From: Burkholderia sp. PAMC 26561
Lineage (GTDB): Bacteria; Pseudomonadota; Gammaproteobacteria; Burkholderiales; Burkholderiaceae
DNA length: 64,000 bases
Direction: 5' to 3'
Assembly (NCBI RefSeq): GCF_001557535.2
Contig: NZ_CP014307.1
Location: forward strand, 1-64,000
Positions 18,006 through 27,299 of this stretch are shown one piece after another. Made by a program: the position numbers and the translations under genes. The notes beneath the pieces are model-generated. The model did no database searches. It saw only the letters and a program-made list of their open reading frames with translations, and had not been told where the DNA came from. How positions within the stretch are numbered: the first letter of the stretch is position 1; each line of letters opens with the position of its first letter.

Positions 18006-18896
18006 CTAAAGCAGGGTCCTGACGTGCCAAAGCTCCGGAAACAGAACCACGTCGAGCATCTTGCGCAAATAAGGTACGCCGCTCGTGCCGCCCGTGCCTT
18101 GCTTGAAACCGATGATTCGCTCGACCGTGGTCACATGACGGAAGCGCCATTGCCGGAAAGAATCTTCGAGATCGACCAGTTCTTCGGCCATCTCGTAGAG
18201 TTCCCAATGCTCACTCGGATTGCGATAGATCTCGAGCCACGCGGCTTCGACGCTCGCATCATGCGTGGTCGCCTGGGTCCAGTCGCGTTCGAGCCGTTCG
18301 GGCGCAATCGGAAAACCACGGCGTGCAAGCAAGCGGATGACTTCATCGTAGAAAGAGGGCGCATCGAGCGTCGCTTTCACTTCTGCAAATATCTCCGGCC
18401 TGTGCGCATGGGGCTTGAGCATCTGCGCGTTCTTGTTGCCGAGGAGGAACTCGATTTGCCGGTACTGATGCGACTGGAATCCCGACGATGCCCCCAGGTA
18501 AGGCCGCATGGCGGTGTATTCAGATGGCGTCATGGTCGCGAGCACGCTCCACGCCTGCACGAGCTGATCGAGTATTCGCGATACCCTCGCGAGCATCTTG
18601 AACGCCGGAGGAAGTTCATCGCGGCGCACGGCGGCAAGCGCCGCATGCAATTCATAGAGCGCGAGCTTCATCCAGAGCTCGCTCGTCTGATGCTGCACGA
18701 TGAACAACATCTCGTTGTGATCCGGCGACAACGGATGTTGCGCCGAGAGCAACGTGCCAAGCGACAGATAATCGCCGTAGCTCATGGACTGCGCGAAGTC
18801 GAGCTGGGCGTCGTGCCAGCCTTCTGTCTTTTCAACAGAGGCGCCATGGCCCATCGGGCACGCGCCGGCATCATTGTTTTCGTTTATCTGGGTCAT
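18006..18896 (-). CDS. kynA: Tryptophan 2,3-dioxygenase
   Basis: A 296-residue haem enzyme that opens the indole ring of L-Trp to give N-formylkynurenine, the first step of the kynurenine pathway. Diagnostic parts are [16 protein letters not shown], the substrate pocket [16 protein letters not shown], the haem-proximal His in [16 protein letters not shown], and [15 protein letters not shown] near the C-terminus. It lies 18 bases downstream of kynU on the same strand, so co-transcription is near certain. Tryptophan degradation to anthranilate is the expected role. Confidence 0.96.
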   Translation of the reverse strand: MTQINENNDAGACPMGHGASVEKTEGWHDAQLDFAQSMSYGDYLSLGTLLSAQHPLSPDHNEMLFIVQHQTSELWMKLALYELHAALAAVRRDELPPAFKMLARVSRILDQLVQAWSVLATMTPSEYTAMRPYLGASSGFQSHQYRQIEFLLGNKNAQMLKPHAHRPEIFAEVKATLDAPSFYDEVIRLLARRGFPIAPERLERDWTQATTHDASVEAAWLEIYRNPSEHWELYEMAEELVDLEDSFRQWRFRHVTTVERIIGFKQGTGGTSGVPYLRKMLDVVLFPELWHVRTLL

Positions 18897-18914
18897 CGCG
18901 CGTTCTCCTCGGGC

Positions 18915-20177
18915 TCAGGTCACCGCGCCGCGTTCCGCATATTCGGGTGCGCGCCAGGCCTCGGTTTCCAGCACATCGCGCAAGGTCTCCACGGCGTCCC
19001 ACACATCGACGTATTGCGTATAAAGCGGCGTAAAGCCAAAACGCAAGATGCGCGGCTCGCGATAATCGCCGATTACATTCCGCGCGATCAACGCCTGCAT
19101 GACTTCATAACCGTGCGGATGTTCGAAGCTCGCCTGCGATCCGCGCTCGGCATGCGTGCGCGGCGTCACGAGCTGCAACGGAAACTTGCTGCACCGCGTC
19201 TCGACGAGATCGATAAACAGATCGCTTAGCGCGAGCGACTTGCGGCGCAGCGCGGCCATGCTGGTTTGCGCGAAGACGTCGAGGCCGCATTCAACGAGTC
19301 CCATTGAAATGATGGGTTGCGTGCCGCACAGGAAGCGGCCGATGCCATTATCCGGCCGGTATTCGGGAACCATATCGAACGGTTTCCTGTGGCCCCACCA
19401 TCCGGAAAGCGGCTGTGAGAACGCATCCTGGAGACGCTTTGGCACCCAGATGAAGCCGGGCGATCCGGGTCCGCCGTTCAGGTATTTATAGGTGCAGCCG
19501 ACTGCATAATCCGCGTTCGCACCGTTCAGGTCGACCGGAACGGCGCCTGCCGAATGCGCGAGATCCCAGACGGCGAGCGCGCCTTTGTCTTGAATGATGC
19601 GCGTGAGCGCGGCCATGTCGTGCATGGCGCCGGTGCGATAGTTCACGTGCGTGATCATTGCGAGGGCCGTGTTTTCGTCGATGGCGCCGGGTATTTCCGA
19701 CGCATGATCGACCAGTCGCAATTCGTAACCGCGATCCAGCTGTTCGATCAAACCCTGCGCAATGTAGAGATCCGTAGGGAAATTCGAGCGTTCCGAAACG
19801 ATCACGCGACGCATGGGATCGCGCTCGTTTGCCACGCGCAAAGCAGCCGAGAGCACCTTGAAGAGATTGCTGGAAATGGTGTCGGTCACGACCACTTCGT
19901 CTTGCGCAGCGCCGATCAGCGGCGCAAGTTGGTTGCCAAGTCGCTTGGGTAAAGCGAACCATCCTGCCGTATTCCACGAGCGGATCAGGCCGTTACCCCA
20001 TTCATTCGCGATGATTTCCGCTGCGCGTGAAGCGGCGGCCTTAGGCGGCACGCCGAGCGAATTGCCGTCCAGGTAGATCACGCCGTCATGCAGCGCGAAT
20101 TGTTCGCGCAAGGCGGCTAGCGGGTCGTTATGGTCCAGTGCTGCGGCGTCGTCTCGGTGGTTCATTGAAGTGCTCAT
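18915..20177 (-). CDS. kynU: Kynureninase
   Basis: A PLP enzyme of 420 residues that cleaves L-kynurenine to anthranilate and L-alanine. It shows [13 protein letters not shown] at residues 33-46, RSWNTAGWF, the PLP-binding Asp205/His208 in [10 protein letters not shown], Schiff-base Lys231 in [16 protein letters not shown], and the C-terminal [19 protein letters not shown]. Starts at 20177 and 20165 are both possible; upstream residues look non-coding. It heads the kynU-kynA pair. The kynB formamidase that usually accompanies these genes in relatives is not seen beside them. Confidence 0.96.
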   Translation of the reverse strand: MSTSMNHRDDAAALDHNDPLAALREQFALHDGVIYLDGNSLGVPPKAAASRAAEIIANEWGNGLIRSWNTAGWFALPKRLGNQLAPLIGAAQDEVVVTDTISSNLFKVLSAALRVANERDPMRRVIVSERSNFPTDLYIAQGLIEQLDRGYELRLVDHASEIPGAIDENTALAMITHVNYRTGAMHDMAALTRIIQDKGALAVWDLAHSAGAVPVDLNGANADYAVGCTYKYLNGGPGSPGFIWVPKRLQDAFSQPLSGWWGHRKPFDMVPEYRPDNGIGRFLCGTQPIISMGLVECGLDVFAQTSMAALRRKSLALSDLFIDLVETRCSKFPLQLVTPRTHAERGSQASFEHPHGYEVMQALIARNVIGDYREPRILRFGFTPLYTQYVDVWDAVETLRDVLETEAWRAPEYAERGAVT

Positions 20178-20429
20178 TGAATCTGTTGAAAGTGGGGTCA
20201 AGCTTAGCCGAGAAACGCCTTTGAATGATTGCAAAAGGAGCGCGGCCTTAGCGTGGCCCCGCAACAATGTTCGATTTAATTGGTTGCTAAAGGAGAGTTA
20301 TTCAACGCGGTCCGTTATGTGCGGAATTTGCCTGTGGCTAGCAAGTCGCGCTTCGAGTCCGCTAAGCTGGTGGTTATAGCTCCAGATCGCTTTGGGCTTG
20401 CAGCCCTTACCCGACACTCATTCGCACAT

Positions 20430-21689
20430 ATGACCCATTCCGCCCTTGCCGCAACCTTGATGGCCCGCGTCGACAGCCAGTTCGACCTGGAAGTCGCGTT
20501 CCTTTCCGCGCTCGTGCAAAAACCATCGGACAATCCGCCGGGCGACTGCGCGGACCACGCCGAGATGGCCGCGAAATGGCTCGAGCAGATGGGCTTCAAG
20601 GTTGAGCGCCACGCAGTTCCCGCAAACGACGTCCACCGCAACGGCATGATCAGCGCAACGAACCTCGTGATTCGTCATCGCTTCGGCGCGGGACCTGTGA
20701 TTGCGCTGAACGCGCATGGTGATGTCGTCCCGCCGGGCGATGGCTGGACCGCCGAGCCTTATGGAGCCGAGATCCGCGATGGCTTCATGTACGGGCGTGG
20801 TGCGGCGGTATCGAAGTCGGATTTTGCGACTTATGCGTTCGCGCTGAAAGCGTTGATCGACAGCGGCGCGGCGCTGGCAGGCACCATCGAGCTGCATCTG
20901 ACTTACGATGAGGAAACCGGCGGCCTGATAGGACCCGGATGGCTTCTGAAGCAGGGCATAGTCAAGCCGGATTACGCGATTTGCGCCGGCTTTTCATACG
21001 CGATCACGACCGCGCACAATGGGGCAATCCACCTCGAAGTCACCGTGCGCGGCAAGTCGGCGCACGCCGCACGTCCTGATACGGGGCATGACGCGCTGGA
21101 AGCCGCGACGGCGGTGCTCAATGCGCTCTATGCACATCGCGCGCAATTGCGTGATATCCGCTCGAATACGCCGGGCATCGAACATCCGACGCTGGTGGTC
21201 GGCCTGATCAAGGGCGGCATCAACACGAACGTAGTGCCCGACAAAGTCACACTTCGGCTTGATCGCCGCGTAGTTCCCGAAGAAAACACGCAAGACGTGC
21301 TGCGCGAGCTCAAGTCAGTGATCCTGGCCTCGGCGAAAGATTTGCCGGGGATCGACGTGGATATCGAGGAAGTGCTCGTCACTTCTCCGCTGCGTTCACT
21401 CGATGGCGCCGAGCACCTGTCGCAAGCTCTGCAACGCGCGGCCCGCGTTACATTGCAGCGCGACATTCCAACCGAAGGCGTTCCCCTTTACACCGATGCC
21501 CGCCTGTATTGCGAGGCAGGCGTGCCGACCGTTATTTACGGCGCGGGGCCGCGCACGCTTCTCGAGGCAAATGGACATCGCGCGGATGAACGGGTGGCGC
21601 TCGACGACTTGAAGATTGCGACCAAAACCATTGCAATCGCGCTCGGCGATCTGCTCTACCCGGGCCAAGAGTCGCTTTCATCCAATTGA
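20430..21689 (+). CDS. M20 family metallopeptidase/amidohydrolase (ArgE/DapE-like)
   Basis: A 419-residue soluble binuclear-zinc hydrolase. The first zinc motif ALNAHGDVV (H96, D98) and the catalytic YDEETGG (E161, E162) are intact, as is the C-terminal His in EANGHRADE. The bridging-Asp motif, normally GRGxxDMKG, reads GRGAAVSKSD at 122-131, so the bridging ligand must come from another residue or be absent. A dimerisation domain follows (NGAIHLEVTVRGKSAHAARPD). The start at 20430 has only a weak ribosome-binding site. It is divergent from kynU across about 250 bases. The family removes acyl groups from amino acids or dipeptides; the substrate is unknown. Confidence 0.88.
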   Translation: MTHSALAATLMARVDSQFDLEVAFLSALVQKPSDNPPGDCADHAEMAAKWLEQMGFKVERHAVPANDVHRNGMISATNLVIRHRFGAGPVIALNAHGDVVPPGDGWTAEPYGAEIRDGFMYGRGAAVSKSDFATYAFALKALIDSGAALAGTIELHLTYDEETGGLIGPGWLLKQGIVKPDYAICAGFSYAITTAHNGAIHLEVTVRGKSAHAARPDTGHDALEAATAVLNALYAHRAQLRDIRSNTPGIEHPTLVVGLIKGGINTNVVPDKVTLRLDRRVVPEENTQDVLRELKSVILASAKDLPGIDVDIEEVLVTSPLRSLDGAEHLSQALQRAARVTLQRDIPTEGVPLYTDARLYCEAGVPTVIYGAGPRTLLEANGHRADERVALDDLKIATKTIAIALGDLLYPGQESLSSN

Positions 21690-21822
21690 CCCTTCTCTGA
21701 CCTCTTGATTACATCTTTGTCATCAAGCATTTATCGTCTGCCGGTCGCGCTAACATGATGCGAAAGGTGCTTTGCGCGCGGCTTGCGCCGTTCGCAAAGC
21801 GCCCCAAACCCGGAGGCTCACC

Positions 21823-22563
21823 ATGAATGTCCCAAAGCAAAAAACCTTGGCCACCCTGCGCTCGCGCGGTGCTGGCTTGCTAAGCGCAATCAGCCTGGGC
21901 GCGACCGTCCTGTTCCTTTCAATGCACGTTGCACATTCTTCTGAAGCAGCGGTCGTGTTGGCGCCTCCCGCAGTCGATGAACCCGTGGGCGCCACGCATC
22001 AGGAAACCGCTGTCCTGGCTGGCGGCTGCTTTTGGGGCGTGCAGGGCGTGTTCCAGCACGTCAATGGTGTGACGAAAGTAGTTTCCGGGTACGCGGGCGG
22101 TCAGGCAAGTACTGCGCAGTATGAGACCGTAAGCGGCGGCCAGACCGGTCATGCTGAGTCGGTGCAGATCACTTACGATCCAACCAAAGTCACATACGGC
22201 CAGTTGCTGCAGATCTATTTTTCGGTTGCGCACGATCCGACCGAACTCAACCGGCAAGGCCCGGATAGCGGCACGCAATATCGTTCGGCGATCTTTCCGG
22301 CGAACGACATGCAAAAGCAGGTGGCGCAAACCTATATTGCGCAGTTGAACAAAGCGCATGCGTTTCCAGCGCCGATCGTGACGCGAACGGACGGGCTCAA
22401 GGGCTTTTATCCGGCCGAGTCTTACCATCAGAATTACCTGACGCTGCACCCGGATGCGCCTTACATTGCGATCAACGATCTGCCCAAGGTCGAAAATCTC
22501 AAGCGTTTGTATCCGACGTATTATCGGGACCAGCCGGTGTTGTTGAAGGTGGCATCCGAATAA
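21823..22563 (+). CDS. msrA: Peptide-methionine (S)-S-oxide reductase MsrA, exported form
   Basis: A 246-residue protein with a hydrophobic N-terminal export or anchor segment (about residues 15-40), then an MsrA domain from about residue 58. It has the catalytic motif LAGGCFWGVQGVF, GYAGGQASTAQYETVSGGQTGHAE and YHQNYLTLHP. The GGCFWG cysteine is the only Cys in the whole protein, so no resolving Cys is present and recycling must use an external reductant. It reduces methionine-S-sulfoxide, probably in the periplasm. The start at 21823 follows CCCGGAGGC. It ends before a shared hairpin terminator. Confidence 0.93.
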   Translation: MNVPKQKTLATLRSRGAGLLSAISLGATVLFLSMHVAHSSEAAVVLAPPAVDEPVGATHQETAVLAGGCFWGVQGVFQHVNGVTKVVSGYAGGQASTAQYETVSGGQTGHAESVQITYDPTKVTYGQLLQIYFSVAHDPTELNRQGPDSGTQYRSAIFPANDMQKQVAQTYIAQLNKAHAFPAPIVTRTDGLKGFYPAESYHQNYLTLHPDAPYIAINDLPKVENLKRLYPTYYRDQPVLLKVASE

Positions 22564-22565
22564 GA

Positions 22566-22603
22566 AAAATGGCGGCGGATAGTTCATCCGCCGCCATTCT
22601 TTA
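22566..22603. terminator. Bidirectional intrinsic terminator between msrA and the cytochrome c gene
   Basis: A perfect 13-bp inverted repeat (stem AATGGCGGCGGAT, 22568-22580, with 22586-22598) has a 5-base loop. On the minus strand it is followed by a U-rich run (A-run upstream on plus), and on the plus strand by CTTTA. It fits termination of both convergent genes. Confidence 0.8.
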
Positions 22604-23878
22604 CTGCGCAGCTTGCGTCGATTTTCTCAGCTTCGCAACATCAGCCGGTGCAACGGCAGGCGCGCCGTTGTTCCAGCCCGCGCGAATGAAAGTCAGCACA
22701 TCGGCGATTTGCTGATCGCTGAGGACCGGTGCGTACCTGGGCATCGGGTACGCGGCCGGAATGCCCTGGATCACGAGATCCTGCGTGCCGTTCAGCGTGA
22801 CGTTGATCAACGACGAAGCATCCTTCTCCATCAGGTTCGGATTACCCGCAAGCGGTGCGAGCAGCGGGGCGAACGCCTTGCCGTCCACGCCATGACAATG
22901 CATGCAGTAGGCGGTGTAGACCTTCGCGCCGGCATCGTTGGCGGGATGCGCGAGGAGCGCCGTGGTCGCCTTCGCATCGTATGCGTAAGCGGTCGCGTTG
23001 GTGCCACCCGCTGGCGGCAACGACTTCAGGTAGGTGGACATGGCGGCCAGATCCTGATCGTTCATGCCTTGCGTGCTGTGGTTGATCACGTCGGTCATGG
23101 ACCCGAACGCCGTTGCATGCGCGTTCGCTCCGGTCTTCAGGAACTGGGTCAGGTCCGCATCCGACCAGCGCCCCAGACCGACGTTATGCTCGCCAGTCAG
23201 GTTCGATGCAAACCAGCCGTCCAGCACGCCGCCCGTAAGCCATGCGCCACCGCTTTCATCGAGCGCCTTCTCCTGGAACGCAATACCGCGAGGCGTATGG
23301 CATGAGCCGCAATGCCCGAGTCCCTGGATCAGGTACGCACCGCGATTCCACGCAACGTCTTTCCCGTCCTTGTCGCGATAAACGCCTTTATCGAGGAACA
23401 CCATGTTCCAGAATTTGAGCGGCCAGCGCATGTTGAGCGGGAACGGAATATCCGGCGCACGATTTGCCTGGTTGACCGGCGCCACGCCCTTCATGAAGTA
23501 GGCGTAGAGCGCCTTGACGTCGTCATCGCGAACCTTGGTGTAGGACGGATAGGGCATCGCCGGATAAAGATTGTGTCCGTCCTTCGATACCCCCTGACGC
23601 ACCGCCTTGTCGAAATCCTCCTCGGTCCAGTTGCCTATGCCCGTCTGCGGGTCCGGTGTGATGTTGGTCGTGTAGATCTTCCCCATGGGCGTGGTCATGG
23701 GCAGGCCGCCGGCGAACGGTTTGCCCTTGGGCGCGGAATGGCAAGCCACGCAATCGCCGGCTTTCGCGAGATACGCACCACGGGCGACAAGCGGGTCGTC
23801 TGTCGGCGCAGCAGCATGCGCAAGCATGGGCAAGCTGAAGGTGAGGGCGATCGCAGAAACGAGTTGTTTGATCATCAT
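22601..23878 (-). CDS. Triheme cytochrome c (alcohol/aldehyde dehydrogenase cytochrome subunit type)
   Basis: A 425-residue exported protein with a signal peptide (MMIKQLVSAIALTFSLPMLAHAAAP). It carries three CxxCH haem c sites: CVACHS, CGSCHT and CMHCHG, spaced as in AdhB/GMC-type membrane-associated cytochromes. The Met ligand regions (MPYPSYTKV, MPRYAPVLSDQQ) are visible. It would pass electrons from the periplasmic molybdenum dehydrogenase upstream to the respiratory chain. The ATG at 23878 follows GAGGG; a GTG at 23890 overlapping the preceding stop is an alternative. Confidence 0.93.
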   Translation of the reverse strand: MMIKQLVSAIALTFSLPMLAHAAAPTDDPLVARGAYLAKAGDCVACHSAPKGKPFAGGLPMTTPMGKIYTTNITPDPQTGIGNWTEEDFDKAVRQGVSKDGHNLYPAMPYPSYTKVRDDDVKALYAYFMKGVAPVNQANRAPDIPFPLNMRWPLKFWNMVFLDKGVYRDKDGKDVAWNRGAYLIQGLGHCGSCHTPRGIAFQEKALDESGGAWLTGGVLDGWFASNLTGEHNVGLGRWSDADLTQFLKTGANAHATAFGSMTDVINHSTQGMNDQDLAAMSTYLKSLPPAGGTNATAYAYDAKATTALLAHPANDAGAKVYTAYCMHCHGVDGKAFAPLLAPLAGNPNLMEKDASSLINVTLNGTQDLVIQGIPAAYPMPRYAPVLSDQQIADVLTFIRAGWNNGAPAVAPADVAKLRKSTQAAQ

Positions 23879-23886
23879 GTGTGCCC

Positions 23887-26121
23887 TCACGCGCTCAGCA
23901 GTTGACGGCCCACGGGCAACTGCCGCAGACGTTTGCCGGTAGCGGCGTAGATCGCGTTGGTCAGCGCGGGGGCGAGTGCTGCCGTCCCCGGTTCGCCGAT
24001 CCCTCCGGGCGCTTCGCTGCTCTTGACTATGTGTACCTCGATGGGGGGTGTCTGGTCGATCCGCAACATGCGGTAGTCGGTGAAGTTGGCTTGCTCGACA
24101 CGGCCGTCCTTGATCGTGATCTCGCTATAAAGCGCCGCCGTGATGCCGAAGATGATGCCGCCCTGGATCTGCGCTTCCACCGTATTCGGATTCACGACCA
24201 TGCCACAATCGACCGCGCATACCACGCGATTGACGGCCACTTCGCCGTCGCCGTCCACGGTTACGTCGACCACCATGCCGAAGAAGCTGCCGAACGCGTG
24301 CATGACCGATACACCCCGGCCCTGACCCTTCGGCGACGCGGTGCCCCAGCCGGCTTTCTGCGCGGCGACATCGAGCACGTTCTGCGCGCGCGGTGTCTTG
24401 CCGAGCAGGTCATGCCGATACTTTACCGGGTCGACCTTGGCCTGAGCCGCGAGTTCGTCCATGAAACTTTCGACTACGAAGGTACCGCGCGTCGGACCTA
24501 CGCCGCGCCAGAACGCGGTGGGAATGTCCATGGGTTCCTGGCGCACGTAGTCGATGAACTGATTCGGCAAGTCGTAGGGCAGGTCGGCGGAGACTTCCAC
24601 TGCGTCCGGGTCGAGCCCGTTCTTGAAGGCGGGCGGTGCGAACCGCGCCATGACCGACGAGCCCACGATCCTGTGTTGCCAGGCGATGGGTTTTCCGTTT
24701 GCATCGAGGCCGGCCGAGATCACGTCGTAGTAATACGGGCGATACATGTCGTGCTGGACGTCCTCCTCGCGCGTGTACGTGACCTTCACGGGCGTGCCGA
24801 CCTGCTTGCCGATCTTCAACGCCTGCTCGATGAAGTCTGTTTCCAGCCGCCGGCCAAAACCGCCGCCGAGCAGATGGTTATGCACGGTGATCTTGTCGGC
24901 GGAAAGGCCGGTGATTTTCATGGCGGTATCGACGGCGCGGGTGGGGACTTGCGTGCCGACCCAGATATCGCAGCCATCGGCACGCACGGACACCGTGCAA
25001 TTCACCGGCTCCATGGTCGCGTGGGCAAGGAAAGGCTGCTGGTACACGGCGTCGACGCGGGTTTTGGCGTCGCTGAAACCCTTCTTGGTATCGCCGTCCT
25101 TGCGAGCGACGGCGCCGTCTTTCTTCGATGCATCCGCGAGTTGCTGAACGACCTTCGCTGTCGAAAAGTCTGCACCGCGGCCTTCGTTCCATTTCAGATC
25201 GAGCGCAGCGGCGCCGCGTTTTGCGGCCCACGTATGGTCGCCGATGACGGCCACGCCGTTGTCGAACCGGATCACCTGACGCACGCCGGGAATCTTTTTC
25301 GCGTTGGTATCGTCAACTGAAACCAGCGTGCCGCCGAACACCGGGCTGTTCACGATTGCGGCATACACCATGCCGGGCAAGCGGACATCGAGACCGAACA
25401 CCGCCGTGCCGTCAACCTTCTCCGGCGAATCCAGGCGCTTTTGCGCGGTGCCGATTATTTTGAAATCCTTAGGATCCTTGAGAGTGACGTTTTGCGGTGG
25501 CGGAAGTTTCGATGCGGCATCCACCAGTTGACCGTAGCCAATGCGCCGGCTGGTTGCCGCATGCACCACTTCGCCACGTTCCGCATGACAGGTTGCCGGT
25601 TCGACCTGCCATTGTTGCGCCGCGGCGGAGATCAGCAGCACGCGTGCGGTCGCGCCGGCTTGGCGCATGGGCTTCCACGCGTAGCGAATGGACGTCGAGC
25701 CGCCGGTCAGTTGACCACCGAGCAACGGATCCGTGAAAAGCTTTTCGTTGGGCGGCGCGTGATCGATCACCACGCTGTCAAGCGGCACTTCGAGTTCTTC
25801 CGCGATCAACATGGGGATCGACGTGTAGATGCCCTGGCCCATCTCGACCTTGGGAATCACCAGCGTCACTTTGCCGGTTGCATCGATCTGGATGAATGCG
25901 TTCGGTTCGAACACACCGCTTTGCGGCGCCTCGTTGGCATCGCCGCCAATCACCGACTTACCCTTGGGCGCTTCGCCCTGGCTTGCGGCCGGCAGGCTGA
26001 AACCGAGCATCAGGCCACCGCCCATTGCCGCGCCAACCGACACGCCGAGTTTTAAAAACATACGCCGGTTCACGCCGGCAGGCGCGCGGCGATTTTGTGC
26101 TTCCAGCAGTCCTCGCGACAT
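23887..26121 (-). CDS. Molybdopterin-binding subunit of a xanthine-dehydrogenase-family oxidoreductase (IorB-like)
   Basis: A 744-residue protein. The N-terminal twin-arginine signal is clear (NRRMFLKLGVSVGAA), so the folded cofactor-loaded enzyme is sent to the periplasm. The body has PKVEMGQGIYTSIPMLIAEEL, GGQLTGGSTSIRYAW, AVFGLDVRLPGMVYA, HNHLLGGGFGRRLETDF and GIGEPGTAALAPALTNAI, matching the IorB/aldehyde-dehydrogenase large-subunit group. The C-terminal Glu of GEPG is the usual catalytic acid. It is encoded after the [2Fe-2S] subunit (1-base gap) and before a cytochrome c: a three-gene respiratory dehydrogenase for an N-heterocycle or aldehyde. The substrate is unknown. Confidence 0.93.
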   Translation of the reverse strand: MSRGLLEAQNRRAPAGVNRRMFLKLGVSVGAAMGGGLMLGFSLPAASQGEAPKGKSVIGGDANEAPQSGVFEPNAFIQIDATGKVTLVIPKVEMGQGIYTSIPMLIAEELEVPLDSVVIDHAPPNEKLFTDPLLGGQLTGGSTSIRYAWKPMRQAGATARVLLISAAAQQWQVEPATCHAERGEVVHAATSRRIGYGQLVDAASKLPPPQNVTLKDPKDFKIIGTAQKRLDSPEKVDGTAVFGLDVRLPGMVYAAIVNSPVFGGTLVSVDDTNAKKIPGVRQVIRFDNGVAVIGDHTWAAKRGAAALDLKWNEGRGADFSTAKVVQQLADASKKDGAVARKDGDTKKGFSDAKTRVDAVYQQPFLAHATMEPVNCTVSVRADGCDIWVGTQVPTRAVDTAMKITGLSADKITVHNHLLGGGFGRRLETDFIEQALKIGKQVGTPVKVTYTREEDVQHDMYRPYYYDVISAGLDANGKPIAWQHRIVGSSVMARFAPPAFKNGLDPDAVEVSADLPYDLPNQFIDYVRQEPMDIPTAFWRGVGPTRGTFVVESFMDELAAQAKVDPVKYRHDLLGKTPRAQNVLDVAAQKAGWGTASPKGQGRGVSVMHAFGSFFGMVVDVTVDGDGEVAVNRVVCAVDCGMVVNPNTVEAQIQGGIIFGITAALYSEITIKDGRVEQANFTDYRMLRIDQTPPIEVHIVKSSEAPGGIGEPGTAALAPALTNAIYAATGKRLRQLPVGRQLLSA

Positions 26122-26122
26122 G

Positions 26123-26578
26123 TCACGCTCCCTTGGCAGCGTGCTTGACGGCGGCGCGAATGCGGTTATAGGTTCCACAGCGGCAGATGTTGCCGGCCAT
26201 GGCGGCGTCTATTTCGGCATCGGACGGATCGGGGTTCGAGGCAATCAGCGAGGCTGCCGACATGACCTGACCCGACTGGCAGTAACCGCACTGCACGACA
26301 TCCAGCGCAACCCATGCGTCCTGCACTTTCTTGCCGGCGGGCGTGGCGCTGACCGCTTCAATGGTCGTGACCTTGCGGTTTCCCACGGCCGCAATCGGCA
26401 GCACGCACGAGCGCACGGCCACGCCGTCGAGATGGACCGTGCATGCGCCGCATTGCGCGATGCCGCAGCCGAATTTTGTACCTGTGAGACCCACGAGATC
26501 GCGAAGCACCCAGAGCAAGGGCATGTCGGGTGGGGCATCGACCGTATGAGAGTCGCCGTTTATGGAAAGGGTGGTCAT
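26123..26578 (-). CDS. [2Fe-2S]-binding subunit of the molybdenum oxidoreductase (IorA-like)
   Basis: A 151-residue protein with two iron-sulfur clusters. The plant-type cluster is in [20 protein letters not shown] (near residue 40) and the second in CGYCQSG and [15 protein letters not shown]. It lacks its own export signal, so it should hitch-hike through Tat with the large subunit. It heads the operon, with AACTGGAG before the ATG. Electrons would flow from the Mo site through these clusters to the cytochrome c. Confidence 0.94.
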   Translation of the reverse strand: MTTLSINGDSHTVDAPPDMPLLWVLRDLVGLTGTKFGCGIAQCGACTVHLDGVAVRSCVLPIAAVGNRKVTTIEAVSATPAGKKVQDAWVALDVVQCGYCQSGQVMSAASLIASNPDPSDAEIDAAMAGNICRCGTYNRIRAAVKHAAKGA

Positions 26579-26783
26579 CTACAACTCCAGTTGTCGTGGG
26601 AATTTTTTTTGGGTCCGTCTTCACCGCAACTTCTTATACAAGATTACGACGAATCTCGCCAAATTCACATCAAGTCCATAAATGGCGCCTGTCACTTGGC
26701 AAAAATATTCTGGAATAAACCTTTCGCCAATGGGTTAGCGCTGGCATTACCGTCCTTTCAAGCCTTCGAACGAGGTGCACATC

Positions 26784-27299
26784 ATGTCTTCCAATTGCCT
26801 TACTGACTTGCGCGCTCGCTGCGTTGCGTTGGCGGCGGTTCCTGTTGTTGCTGCGATGGCCCTGGGACTGGGAGTCCTGCCCGCGCATGCCGCTGATACG
26901 TCACAGACAAGCGCCGAAGCGCCATTTCTCGCCGAGAACGACAAAGCAATGACACGCATGATGGAAGCCATGACGATCAAGCCGAGCGGCGACGTCGATC
27001 ACGATTTCGTGGGCATGATGCTGCCGCATCACCAGGGCGCCATCGACATGGCGCAGGCGGAATTGCGCTATGGGCACAACGAGCAGCTACGACGCATCGC
27101 GCAGGAAATCGTCGTTGAGCAGCAGCAGGAAATCATCGCAATGCGCCTTGCATTGGGCCAGCCATTGCCGCCTTCGGCGCCTGCGCCGGATCAAGGGCAA
27201 GCACCGGCTTCAACCGTTTCACCCACAACAATGACCATGCCCATGCCGTCGTCCATGCGCATGCCGTCGTCCATGCGCATGCAACAGGAGTCGAAATGA
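26784..27299 (+). CDS. DUF305 family exported protein with Met-rich tail
   Basis: A 171-residue protein with a signal peptide (cleavage near AHAADTS). The DUF305 core, a four-helix ferritin-like fold, has FVGMMLPHHQGAIDMAQAEL with its His pair and QQEIIAMRLAL. The last 35 residues are Pro/Met-rich with a repeated MPSSMR unit encoded by an 18-base tandem repeat (about 27246-27281). Met-rich periplasmic tails suggest soft-metal (Cu/Ag) binding, but this is inference. The stop overlaps the next start (ATGA at 27296), so the two genes are translationally coupled. Confidence 0.86.
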   Translation: MSSNCLTDLRARCVALAAVPVVAAMALGLGVLPAHAADTSQTSAEAPFLAENDKAMTRMMEAMTIKPSGDVDHDFVGMMLPHHQGAIDMAQAELRYGHNEQLRRIAQEIVVEQQQEIIAMRLALGQPLPPSAPAPDQGQAPASTVSPTTMTMPMPSSMRMPSSMRMQQESK

